This document shows positions 49,654-62,515 of a stretch of DNA of 64,000 nt, piece by piece. The DNA is from Zingiber officinale (taxonomy: Eukaryota; Streptophyta; Magnoliopsida; Zingiberales; Zingiberaceae). The position numbers and the translations under genes were made by a program. A model generated the notes under the pieces. That model was not told the origin of the DNA, did no database searches, and was given only the letters and a program-made list of their open reading frames with translations. The stretch spans positions 16,090,877-16,154,876 of the forward strand of contig NC_055992.1 of NCBI RefSeq assembly GCF_018446385.1, written 5' to 3'. Each line of letters begins with the position of its first letter. The stretch's first letter is position 1.

Positions 49654-52600
49654 GGGTTACGATACCTACTTTTCGTGTTCTGGATTTGAGAGTTAACCCA
49701 AGTTTGCTAGTTAACTTAGGTATTTATTTTTCAGATTTGTACGGGTTTCCGTCGAATTTCTCGTACGGGATTCCGAGGTTATATGTGGGGACTAGACAGC
49801 AATGGAACATCTCCTGATGACAAATAGGTAAAAAGGTAATTTTATAATTTTTGTTACTTGTGGTAATATCTGAGTTATAACTTAACATATATGAGGAGAT
49901 CTACATGGACAGTATCTGCAAGACGTAGTGTTGGACGACCATGTAAGAGGACTTTGGAATCTCGGGCAACGGACTCGCTAGAGATCCCTACTGGGCTTGA
50001 GCCTGTCGATTAGGGACAGACTCAAGATACTACGGGTGTGTCGGGCTCTCAGACTCCGGTGGCTTCGTTAAAGGTACCCACCCATACCGTACACACTGTA
50101 CCACCCGTCGCAAACCCGATACCTCCACCAGCAGAGGCTGCGGCATACCCGACACCACCGCAACCTGGACCTACCGTGTACCCAGCACCAGCGGCACCCA
50201 CGCCCCTAGTTCCTATAGTGTACCTAGCACCCTCACTAGCAGTACCGATTACGCCATTTTCGGTACCACCACCTACCGTACCTCCAGCTATGGCCACTCA
50301 TATCGATCCTGCAATACCACCAGTGGTATATGCCCCAGTTTATGCAACAGCATCGAGAGTACCTCCCCAGGTATATCCAGCGGTACCACCTGTAGCACTA
50401 GCTCCAGTGATTTTGCCAGTTCCCGCGACGATCCCTACCTACCTCACTATATTATCGTGGCACGAGTCCGGATTCTAACATAGTAGAGTTGATGAAGAGT
50501 CGATTCACATTATTCCGTGGAGGGATTGATTCGAGTGTGACTCAGTCCTGGATTGAAACTATGGAGCGGACCTTCTTCTACATTGCTTGCTCTGAGTGGG
50601 AGAAAGCGGAGCAAGCTGCTTTCCATCTATGGGATGAGGCCGACACCTGGTGGGATATGCAACGTTCCATTATAAACGAGCAGAATATTACCTGGGCGAG
50701 TTTCAGAGAGGCTTTTGAGAGCCGGTATTGTCCACGAGCATATCAGATGACTCGCCGGTAGGATTTTCTGAGTCTGCGTCAAAACAATCGCTCAGTGACA
50801 GAGTACAATGCAGAGTTTAATCGGTTGGCCAGGTTTTGTCCAGAATTAGGTGCTGAGGACAAGTCCCGTATGCTTCAGTTTATCTAGGGACTGGATGAGC
50901 ATCTGCAAGTAAAGCTTGCTAGTTTTGGAAATTCTTCCTATTTAGAGACATTGGAGAGAGCCCTGATGATAGAGTCAGCTTACCAGAGAGTATACCCGGA
51001 CAAGAAAAAGAAAAATACGGATTGGACATCTGGATAGATCCAGCAGCCACAGGCTACACAGCAGCAGAGTGATCGCAATCGAACAGGTCAAGGAACTTCT
51101 GCGGCATCTGGTCAGCCTCAGAAATCGAGGTGATTTTCATTAGGATGTTTCCGGCCTCCTCAGCAAACTCGGAAATAACCTGTCGGTGACATCCATTGCG
51201 CCCGGTGTGGGTCCAGAGAGCACACCACATCAGCCTGCACCTTAGGACAGTCAGTTTGCTATTATTGCAAACTGCCTGGGCAGATGAGCCGAGATTATTC
51301 GCTGAAGGCTCAGCATATTGCTTCCGGAGTTTCTGGTCATGGAGTTTAGCTCAGTCAGCTAGGGACTCAGCGAGGAGGACATAGAGCTCAAACTTCGCAT
51401 CGCCAGCAGAGGATAGCTCCCCCTGCAGCTGCTGCTTGTGGCATGCATGGACAGGAGCACCCAATGCCCTCATAGTACCATAGAGTTCTGTTGTGGGATC
51501 TCTATATCAGTTGTAGCCTCAGCCCCTAGTCTAGTATTGGCAGCCCCAGCCTCTGGTTCAGTACTAGACGTAGTCACAGCCACCAGTACAGTATCAGTCA
51601 CAGTCCTCACTTATACCTCTGGCCTCGTATCCAGCACCGCCTCAGTGAGCGGCTCTTGGCCAGATGCAACCGCAGCTGGCAGCGCTACCACCTCCACCTC
51701 CGCCAGAGACTGGACGGATTCATGCGGTCACCATAGAGGATGCGTAATGGGTCGACAGATTCGTTTTCCATGGTACAATTTTCATTTATGTCTTATCTGC
51801 TGATATGCTGATAGATACTGGTAGTTCGCATTCTTTTATATCCAGTACATTTATGAGGGAGATTGGTAGATTACCCACTATTAGACCGTAGTAACTGACC
51901 ATCTCTCTACCATCCGGTGATACTTTGGACGTCACCCAGGAGGTCAGAGGTTGCCCGTTAGACTTTGGCGACAAGATACTTACGGTAGATCTTTTAGTAC
52001 TGGAAATGGTCGAGTTTGATATTATTCTTGGCATGGATTGGCTGTCAGCATATCATGCCATTGTTGATTGCCAGACGAGGGTGGTCACATGCCAGCCTCC
52101 GAACCAACCCTCATGGGATTTCACTTGCATTAGAGACGACGACATATCGACTATTTCAGAGATTCAGGCTCAAAAGCTGATGTCACATGGTTGTCAGGGT
52201 TTTCTGTTATCTTTGATTAATACTGAAGATGGCAGTAGTTCTCAACTCTCCGATGTTCCAGTAGTCCGAGAGTATCCGGATGTATTTCCAGAGGAGCTAC
52301 CAGGTTTGCCTCCCAGAAGGCAAGTGGAGTTTGCTATTGAGTTGATTCCGGGAACCACACCGATATCGAAAGCTCCTTACCATATGACACCAAAAGAGTT
52401 GAACGAACTGAAGGTTCAACTCCAGGAACTTTTAGACCGGGGATTTATATGCCCTAGTGCTTCTCCGTGGGGTTCTCTGGTATTATTTGTCAAGAAAAAA
52501 GATAGTACTCTGAGGTTGTGCATAGATTATAGACAGCTGAATGCAGTGACCATCAGAAATAAGTACCTCTTACCTCAGATCGAGGATTTATTTGATCAGT

Positions 52601-53123
52601 TCGGAGGTACATCAGTGTATTCTAAGATTGATCTGCAGTCTGGATATCATCAGTTGAGAGTCAAAGAATCTGATATTCAAAAGAGAGCATTCCATACCAG
52701 ATACGACCATTATGAGTTCTTGGTAATGTCATTTGGGCTTACCAATGCTCCAGCAGTATCTATGGATTTGATGAACCGTGTCTTCCTGGAGTATCTTGAT
52801 CAATTTGTTATCATTTTCATCGATGACATATTGGTTTACTCGCGTTCTGAGGAAGAACATGCGCAGCATCTTCATACAGTCTTGGGAACTCTTCGACGAC
52901 ATCAGCTATATGCGAAGTTCAGCAAGTGTACCTTCTGGCTATCTTCAGTCGATTTTCTGGGTCACGTGATCTCTAGCTAAGGTATTTCAGTAGACTCTCA
53001 GAAGATAGAGGCTGTCACCAGCTGGGAGCAGCCGAAATCAGTACAGGAGATCCGGAGTTTCTTGGGACTGGCAGGATATTATAGACATTTTGTTGAGGGT
53101 TTCTCCCACATAGCTATACCACT

Positions 53124-54538
53124 TGTTGGTGCAATCATGCCCTGAAAGTTTTAATGCGTTGATAATTATTTAAGTTTAGGTTAATACGTTGGATCTAACA
53201 TACAGTGTGAGTTTGCAGGAGAAGTTCTTGCAGGTCGGAAGACCAGATGCAAGGCAAGAGAAGTCCAAGAAGGTCGAGCACCGGATTCTTGGCAAAAGAA
53301 TCCTTGCAGGTCAGAAGACAGGATGCAAGGTGAGAGAAGTCCAAGAAGGTCGAGGACCGGATTCTTGGCAAGAGAAGTTCCTACAGGTCATAAAGCTGGA
53401 TGCACGATCCCTCACATATCAGAAATCGATTAGAAAATTGATTTAGACACGGCTGTAAGGCAGAATGCCTCTGGATCGATCAGTCGATCGATTGGAAGGA
53501 AGCCAATCGATCGGTCGATCGATTGGGAAGGCTCTGCGCGAAGCACAGAGTGCTTCTGGATCGATCAGCCGATCGATTGGGGAAATCCAATCGATCGAAC
53601 GATTGATCCAGGAAGCTTCTGTGCGAAGCACAGAATGCTTCTGGAGCGATCAGCCGATCGATTGGGGCAATCCAATCAATCGAGCGATCGATCCAGGAAG
53701 CTTCTGTGCGAAGCACAGAATGCTTCTGGATCGATCAGCCGATCGATTGGGGCAATCCAATCGATCGAGCGATTGATCCAGGAAGCCTCTATGCGTAGCA
53801 CAGATTTCCCTTGGATCGATCAACCGATCGATTGAGGTTACTCAATCGATCGGGCGATCGATCCACAAAGCTGCGATCTCACGAGCAGTGGTCTGAATTG
53901 ATTCAAGAATTGCACCGATCGATTCAAACTCAAGTGAAGCAATCTAAGCCGTTGATCGTGATGTGATGGTTTCCAACGGATACTTATGAATCGATCCAAA
54001 TATGACTCCGATCGATTCACGGCGACGACTACTTGAGAAACGACTAGTTTTCTCAATGTTTAAAGGAATGAAAGAAAAAGAAAAGAGATAAGAAAACAAA
54101 GAAATACTGTTCCATTGCTCTCCAAGGTCTCAACTCTCTCAAGTGCTCAAGATCTTCAAAAGGTACTCAAGTTCAGAATCTCCCTCTCGCTACTTTCTCA
54201 AATCTCACGCAGCGAAGAAGAAGCCTTTCTAAAGTCTGTAATATTTCTTTTCTTCTTCATTGTGGTGAGTGTGATTCTTTACTTTAGAGAGGGAGGGTTG
54301 TAACTGTGTAAGATTTCTCCACTTTCGGTGTGATTCTGAGAAGGAGGGTTTTTGATAGTGGAAGAGTGTGAGTGGTGTGGATCCTTGGACTAGTCACCTC
54401 CTTGGAGAGGTGGATACCAAGTAAATATCCGAGTTAGCATTGCCTGTGAGTTTCCGCTGCACAAAATCAAGTTGATCAAGAAAACGAAGTGAGTCATTCA
54501 CCCCCCCCCCCTCCCCTCTAGCTCAACCGATCCTAACA
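53124..54538 (+). repeat. Sirevirus 5' LTR
   Basis: 1415 bp, TGTTGGTGCAATC to GATCCTAACA. Holds clustered ATCGATCGATTGG palindromes (53464-53870). LTR-encoded open frames there are repeat artefacts. Confidence 0.93.
53464..53870. repeat. ATCGAT palindrome tandem array in LTR
   Basis: Roughly five units of 75-85 bp, each with CGATCGATTGG, AATCGATCG and an AAGCTTCTGTGCGAAGCACA hairpin-like stretch. The matching part of the 3' LTR (62935-63310) has a different unit number, which explains most of the 46-bp length difference. Confidence 0.9.
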
Positions 54539-54540
54539 AG

Positions 54541-57500
54541 TGGTATTAGAGCATTGGTTTGCTTTTGAGGATTCATCACCAAGAAAGCACAAGTTAAAGA
54601 GCTACAAGACGTCTTTGAAGGAGGGACATTGTACTTCACGACCACCATTCTATGAAGGCAGTAATTTCGCGTATTGGAAGAGCCACATGGAGCACTATCT
54701 TATGACCGAGATTGACATGTGGTTCTCAATCATGGAGGGATTCACGGCGCCAACCGAAAATGGAAGAATGCTTGAATCATCAAGGTGGACTGTTGAACAA
54801 AAAATGAAGGCTCAAGCAAATGCAAAGGCGATTGTGACTCTTCAATGTGGATTAAGCTCAGAACAACTCAACAAGGTCGGACCTTTCAAGAGTGCCAAGG
54901 ATTTATGGGACAAGCTCATTGAGCTAAATGAAGGCACCAAGGATTCAAGAATTGCAAAGAGAGATCTCTTGATAAACCAATTCCAAAATTTCACAATGAA
55001 GGAGGGAGAAACGGTAAGTTCACTACATGGGAGGTTCAAGGAACTCCTAAACGGTCTTCATTCAGTTGGAGAGAGTGTAGAGAACCGAGACCTCATAAGG
55101 TATGCTTTAAAATCCTTCCCAAGAAACTCATTATGGTCATCCATGGTGGATGCCTATAAGGTATCAAGGGATTTGTCAATAGTAAAGTTGGATGAATTAT
55201 TTTGTGAACTTGAATTACATGAGCAAGCTAACATAAGCCACAAAGAGAAAGGTATAGCTTTGGTTGCAGGTGAAAAGAGCAAAAAGAAGCACAAGGAAAA
55301 GAAAAAGGAGAAGAAGGAGTCATCTTCGGAATCTGAACAAAATAGTGATAGTGATAGTGATGAAGAGCTATCATCTAGTGAAATGGCAAACTTTGTTCGA
55401 AGAATGATGAGACATTCAAGGAAGTTTGACAAAAAGGATGTCAAGAAGATTTTCAATGATGAAAAGAGAAAAGGTAAATCTCTTATGGATTCTAAGTCTA
55501 AGACTGATGTTATTTGCTATGAATGCAAGAAAAAGGGGCACTACAAAACGGAGTGTCCAAAGTTGAAGAAGCAAGAGGAAAAGATCAAGAAAAAGAAGAA
55601 GGCTTTGAAAGCCACATGGGATGACTCATCGTCAAGCTCATCGGAAGAAGATGAAAGGAAGAGCTCAAAGCACATGACTCTCATGGCCTTAAGCCATGTT
55701 GAAGATAGTGAAGATGAAGATAGTCATGGAGAGGATGTGGAGTCTTCAAGTGAGTCATCATCTAGTGATGACGAGGTAATTTCTCCCAAGCTTGATAAGA
55801 TGTATGCCACCATTGCATGCTTAACCAATGCACTAGCTAAATCAAAAGGGAAGGTAAAGAAATTGCAAAATGACTTGAAATCACTTAAAAAAGAAATTGT
55901 GTCATGTGAAACTTGCATGCTTCATGAAAATGACAAAAATGATTTTGATGATCTTAAAAAGGAAAATGTATCGTTGAAATTACAAGTTGATGACCTTAGA
56001 TGTGCTCTAGAAAAATTTACTTCAAGCTCAAAGTATTTAGACATGATTCTAGGAGCTCAAAGGGGTGTGTACAACAAAGCGGGACTAGGTTTTAAATCAC
56101 AAGATAAGGAAGTTAAATTCATGTCTCTAATTAGTAGAAATCATGCTTCAAGAGTTAAGTTTGTTCAAGCTTGGGTACCCAAGCAATTTGTTATTGATGC
56201 TACCAGACCCAAGGTTTGGGTACCAAAACATTTGGTTTATCATGTTTAAACAGGCATGCGCCGAGGGGAAGCATCCAACAACATGGTTCGTAGATAGTGG
56301 ATGTTCTAAGCATATGACGGGGGACTCATCAAAATTTTCATCATTTAGACACAAAAGTAAAGGTACCATTTCTTTTGGTAATAGTGGTGAATTAAAAGTT
56401 GTAGGAATAGGAGAGATTAGAATTTCCGAAAAATTTGTTATAAAAAATGTGCTATTAGTAAAAGGTATGGTCTTTAATCTTTTAAGTGTTAGTCAACTAT
56501 GTGATTCGGGTTATGGAGTTGAGTTCAACTCATCTCAATGCCTAATCAAGCATAGTGAACTAAACACCAATATTTTCATAGGCCATAGAAGAGAGAATAT
56601 TTATCAAGTTGAACTATTTGGTGCTACTAATGTGTTTGCTAAGTGTCTCATGTCCAAAGAAGAGGAGACGTGGCTTTGGCACCGGAGACTCGCTCACACC
56701 AGCATGAAGAATATCAAAAACCTTTCAAAGATGGAGTTGGTGCAAGGATTGCCAAAGTTGAAGTTTCAAAAAGATAAAATATGTGATGCATGTCAAATAG
56801 GTAAGCAAACCAAAGCTACTCATAAAGGTAAAAATGTTGTAAGTACCTCAAATGTTTTGGAGCTCATTCACATGGATTTATTTGATAGCAGTAAATATAT
56901 TTCTTTAAATGGTAGTTGATATTGTTTTGTTATTGTGGATGATTACACTAGATATACATGGGTGTTTTTCTTGAAACATAAGGATCAAACTCTAGATACC
57001 TTGATTGCTTTTTGTAATAGAGTAGAAAATGAAAAGGCTCATAAGATAAACAAGATAAGAAGTGATCATGGAGGTGAGTTTGAAAATAATAGATTCACAA
57101 CTTTTTGTATAGAAAAAGGATATAAACATGAATTTTCCACCCCTAGGACTCCTCAACAAAACGGAGTTGTTGAGAGGAAAAATAGGGTTTTGCAAGAGGC
57201 CTCTCAGAGCATGTTAAATGAATATTCACTTCATAGCTTCCTATGGGCCGAAGCAATTAATATGGCATGTTATGTGCAAAATCGAACATTAATACATAGG
57301 TTTCTAGGAAAAACACCTCATGAGTTGTGGTTTGGTAAACCACCTACGATTAAGCATATTAGAGTGTTTGGGTGTAAGGTCTATATTCTAAACACCAAAG
57401 ATCACTTGGGAAAGTTTTCCGCTAAGGCGGATGAGGGGATCCTTGTAGGTTACTCAAGTCATAGCAAGACGTACCGAATTTACAACAAAAGATCAAAATT

Positions 57501-59343
57501 AGTTGAAGAATCACTAAATGTTGTCTTTGAAGAAAATCCTTCTTTGAACTCTATAAGAACAAACGATGAAGAAATATGTTTTGAGTTAGAGAAGTTAACA
57601 TTGGATGGAGTAGATCATCAAGGTCAAGAAAGTGATGGTGAGAAGAATGAATCTTTGCCACTTGAACCTGAAATTATAATAAATCAAGAATCAAGACTTA
57701 CTAGGATTCATGTAAATCATCCCTTAGATCAAGTAGTAGGAGACATCACTCAAGGAGTGAGAACTCGATCCTACTTTAGAAATGAAGGAAGCCAAGTCGC
57801 CTTGATATCTCAAATAGAACCAAAAACCATTGATGATGCCTTGTTTGATCCCGATTGGATTTTAGCAATGCAAGATGAACTATCTCAATTTGAGAGAAGT
57901 CAAGTTTGGGATTTAGTTCCTAGGCCTACAAACAAATCGATTATTGATACAAAATGGGTCTTTAGAAACAAACTTGATGATAAGGGGATAGTTGTGAGAA
58001 ACAAAGCTAGATTGGTTGCTAGGGGTTTCAATCAAGTAGAAGAGTTAGACTATGATGAAACTTATGCACCCGTAGCAAGATTGGAGTCAATTAGGATGAT
58101 GTTGGCATTTGCCGCCCACAAGGGGTTCAAATTGTACCAAATGGATGTAAAATCAGTATTTTTGAATTGTGTTATAAAATAAGAAGTATATGTTGAGCAA
58201 CCACCGGGGTTTGAAAATTTGGAGTATCCAAATCATGTATATAAACTTAAAAAGGCCTTATATGGGCTAAAACAAGCTTCCCGGGCTTGGTATGAACGAT
58301 TGTCAACATTTCTAGTATCAAAAGGGTTTCATAGAGGAAAAATTGATCCCACTTTATTCTTGAAAAATAGTAGTAATGATATGTTTGTGGCCCAAGTATA
58401 TGTAGATGACATTATTTGTGGTTCTACAAATAAAGATTATTTAAATGAATTCATTAATCACATAGAGAGTGAATTTGAAATGAGTTTGGTTGGTGAATTG
58501 ACATTTTTCCTAGGGTTACAAATTAAGCAAACAAAAGAAGACATTTACATTCATCAATCTAAATACGTCAAAGAGCTCTTTAAGAAATTTGGAATGGAAA
58601 ATGCAAAGAAAATATCTACTCCGATGGCCACTAGTACTAAATTGGATAAAGATGTTGAGGGGAAAGAAGTTGACTCCAAGGTGTATCATAGTGCCATAGG
58701 GAGTCTTCTCTATCTTACGGCTAGTAGACTCGACATACTTTTTACCGTAGGTATATGTGCACGGTATCAATTTTGTGCCAAGGAGTCACATTTGAGTGCC
58801 GTTAAGCGAATTCTTCGTTATCTCAAGGGAACTCAAAATGTTGATCTTTGGTATCCTAGAACCGAAACTTTTGACCTAGTGGGCTATACCGATTCCGATT
58901 ATGCCGGATGCAAATTGGATCGCAAAAGTACGAGTGGTAGTTGTCAATTTCTAGGGTCCTCTTTGGTAAGTTGGTCAAGTAGAAAACAACATTGTGTAGC
59001 TCTCTCCACAATCGAAGCGAAATATATTGCCATGGGAGAGTGTGTATCACAATTATTGTGGATGACTCATACTCTAGAGGACTATAAACTTACTTATAAC
59101 AATGTTCAAGTTCTTTGTGATAATGTGAGTACAATCAACTTGATCAAAAATCTCGTTCATCATTCAAGAACGAAACACATAGAGGTTAAACATCATTTTA
59201 TTCGTGATTATATCACTCGAGGTGATATCATTTTAAATTATGTTGGATCAAAATCAAACCTAGCCGATATCTTCACTAAACCTCTTCCCGAAGTTGAATT
59301 TAGCTTTCTTAGAAGGGAATTGGGAATGTGTTGTATTGATTAA
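54541..59343 (+). pseudogene. Sirevirus gag-pol, nearly complete
   Basis: Domain order gag, protease, GAG-pre-integrase (LWHRRLAHTSMKNIKNLSKM), integrase, reverse transcriptase, RNase H. Gag carries a Retrotran_gag-type core, CCHC knuckle and a coiled-coil-like tail, the long gag typical of Sireviruses. It looks close to whole, with about three breaks. Confidence 0.9.
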
Positions 59344-59869
59344 ATCACATCCTCCATGATCACTTCATAGGTAGAGTTCTTTAAGGTTTATTCACCTTAA
59401 CATTGCCTCTCACAAGAACATGGATTGTCCTCTTAATATGATTTAGATGGGGTGAGAGATTAGGGACATTTAGCTTGGTCATGATGCTTGTTATGATGCA
59501 TTATTTTGGTCAAGAAAAGTGGTTTTCATATGAAACATTAATTTGTCCAATCATAGGGAAAGCACATGTACAAATCATGTGCACGTTGCCCTACGATTAT
59601 AATTGGAAATTTTTAAAATCACCATAGGCACCATACTTATTTTTGAAACCTTGATAAGACTCACTCGAATCATTGATGTTTTCAATAATTTTTATTTTGT
59701 GTAAATCTTGTCTAGGGAGTGTCGCTTTTTGTCAACCTTTATTTTTCCTTGATAATATGAGACATAAATAGTGTTTACACCAAATTTTGTGATTTTAGAG
59801 GAATATACAATTATTTGTGCATTTCCAAAACTTGGATCTGAAAGGTTTTCATAAATGCAGAAATATCAG

Positions 59870-60310
59870 ACTTCCCAATCGATCGGTCGATCGATTGGGA
59901 GGTTCACATTTCACTCCAGAGAGCATCTGAATCGATCAATGGATCGATTCAGATCTTTTGGATCGATCAATGGATCGATTACGACACACTTTCGTTTAAC
60001 CATAGAACGCGTACTCGAGTTTTTCCAGAAGGCATCTGAATCGATCAATGGATCAATTCAGACCATTCCAATCGATCAATGGATCGATTGGGATGTTCTT
60101 TCGATTTTCACAGAAGCCATTTTAATCGATCAATGGATCGATTCATCCCGTTTGAATCGATCGTTGGATCGATTGAGACACCTGTTCAAATTCTCAATGA
60201 AGCGTCGTGAATCGATCGACCGATCGATTCACTTGTTCTCAATCGATCAGTCGATCGATTGAGAATTTAAAACCCGTCTTAAACCCCTAAATCCACTGGT
60301 TCTCGAATCG
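59870..60310. repeat. Second ATCGAT palindrome cluster, between pol and the extra ORF
   Basis: Units such as ATCGATCAATGGATCGATT recur about every 40-60 bp. The motif core is that of the LTR arrays but the spacer sequence differs, so it is not a simple LTR copy. The open frame through it is an artefact. Confidence 0.88.
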
Positions 60311-60364
60311 ATCTGCTTATTCTCATCTCTTCCTTTTCTCTCTCTCAACCCTGTCTTGCCCTAG

Positions 60365-62051
60365 GTGATTTTCCAGGTGACTTCTTCGTCTGCCTCGCTC
60401 GTTCACTCTGACGTGCTTCTCCGGCGAAGGGGAGCTCTTCCACTTCTCTTCCGGTTCTGCTCCTTCTCTCTCGACGTACTAGGCAGCCTCTTTTCCTCGT
60501 CTGCGCATCCTCACACAACATGCGGTCTCAAAACCCTAACCCTAAGTAAATTTCTTTGCTCTCTTCTTATTTTTTTTGGGTTTTTGCTCCTATATTTGAC
60601 CTAATCTATATGTGTCTTGTGTGTCTTTGTGCATTGCATTATCCCTCATGCATTGCCCTTGCATTTTTACATATCCTTCCCTAATGCACTGCCAAATGTG
60701 TGCCACCTCTTGTGTTTTTTTTTATCCCACAGAAAGAAACAAAAGGTTCGTGAATCGGGCGAAGGATCGTCTGTACCTTCCTCACGTCCTCAACCTCCTA
60801 CTGATCCGAGATTCCCAAATGCTGCAATGTAACAAGCTTTTAGTAAAAACACCTTCAAACTTATAACCCCTAGATCAGTTGATTTGCAATACTATAGGAC
60901 ATCTTGTTTTGATACCTATAATCGGTTTAAGCATTATAAACTTGACTCTTTGTTAACCTGTGAGAGGGATGTCAATGTAGGTCTTGTCTCCGAATTTTAT
61001 AATAATTTGCACACTTCTGATGGTGTAAATTATCGCACTCGTGTTGCGAAACAGAGCTTGGACTTCTCTTATGAGATTCTTCGATCTTTCCTTGACTGTC
61101 TACCATCCAACAATGATTTTGTCTTTTATCCCACTCTTCCCGATGAGCTGCCTCCACCTTTTTGAGCATATCAGCATTGCATCCATGCATCAGTTTCTTT
61201 TTGGTCATCCTCGTCCGGATGGACCACATGCTCAAATCACAAAATTTTCTTCGCTTGAGTTGTCGGCTAAAAACAACGCCTTGTTTAAAGTGATCATCAA
61301 CTGCCTTTTCCCCATTGTTTCTCGTGCCTTAGCCGCTCTACGACCTCCTCATATGTTTGCCCTCTATGTCATTCGTCATTCCCTTGACATTAACATCGCT
61401 CTGAACATCTTTCATTGCATTATTCATTTTACCCAGCCCGTGCAGCAGACGATCCATATGCCTTTCGGGCATCTTATCACAGATTGGCTAGAGTCCCAGA
61501 AGATAGATATCTCCCGGGGACGGTTGGAGCACATGACTATAGCTTATTCTTGGATTTCTTCCCGCTCCTTCACGAAGACGGGCTTAGTTGGTGGTCCAGC
61601 GAGAGTTCGATGGCGCGATGGACGTGCTTTTGGTGAGGGACCCAGGGCTCACCACAGGGGGGATGCACAGGCATTGGTTCTCGCGGCAGATGATGCTGAG
61701 GAGGATATCCCCGAGCCAGCTGCTCCGACATTCGAGGAGACTGTCGACACTCGCCTGGAGGAGCTGACCATGGAGGTAGCCGACCTGCGTTCCATGATGG
61801 AGACCATGGTCCATTGACAGACTTCGATACAAGTGACTATGGATACCTTAGTGGATTTAGTGAGCTCCTGGGTGACGGGTAATCCGTCTCAGTCTGCTCC
61901 ATCCACAGCTCCCGTTCCCCAGGCTACGGATGCTGCTGGTGCTGACTCTGTAGAGGTTCCTGCTCCAGCTACTACTTCGGCTCCTCCTCCTGTTGCTGTT
62001 GATCCCCCTCCTTCGGGCGATGATCTTATCGAGTTTTATGTCTCTTTGTGA
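60365..62051 (+). pseudogene. Extra 3' ORF of the Sirevirus (env-like position), broken
   Basis: Lies between pol and the 3' LTR, where some Sireviruses carry an envelope-like gene. Parts of the translation (VSEFYNNLHTSDG followed by YRTRVAKQSLDFSYEILRSF) resemble the plant family named putative plant transposon protein (Transposase_32 type). The later part is helical and acidic, with a possible coiled coil (EELTMEVADLRSMMETM). Intron-like stretches and a few breaks are present. The family match is from memory; no clear signal peptide or membrane anchor was seen, so envelope function is not supported. Confidence 0.55.
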
Positions 62052-62515
62052 TAGGTTATTGTACGACTTATGGATGGTTGTTATGGAGTCCTTATGTGAA
62101 CTCTCTTTTGGTCATCGACTTATGGAGTCCTTATGTTATGTGAACTCTATTGTACAAATTATCGAGTTTTATGTCTATCCTTTATTTTGTTTCTACAATT
62201 CACGTGGTTACATTTTGTTAATATCTGTGTGGTTTAGGGGGAGTACTCCTTGGGTTATTGTGTTTGCTTAGTACACATTTTGAGGGGGAGTTCTATTTTT
62301 TGATATTGACAAAGGGGGAGATATATGTTGAAGTTCATGCTAAATAAAATTTAAATTGTAACTCAAGCTTACTATGTATGCTCATACTTACTACTTATGT
62401 TTAACTTAGATGATTTTCAGCGTTGTTGCAATCATTATTTATCACTGTACTATTTTGATATATTGGAAATTGGCATAAACTTAAATAGATTGTCAAACAT
62501 CAAAAAGGGGGAGAT

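Noticed and set aside
50038-50478. Pro/Val-rich cell-wall-like protein
   Set aside because: Sits directly upstream of the Gypsy gag core in the expected place for a low-complexity gag N-terminal region.
53464-53870. CRISPR-like array from regular repeats
   Set aside because: Repeats are palindromic ATCGAT modules in a plant LTR; spacers are themselves repeated and no cas genes exist here.
59855-60262. Protein-coding frame with SIDRSI-like repeats
   Set aside because: Translation of the ATCGAT repeat cluster; the same peptide repeats appear in several frames and both strands.
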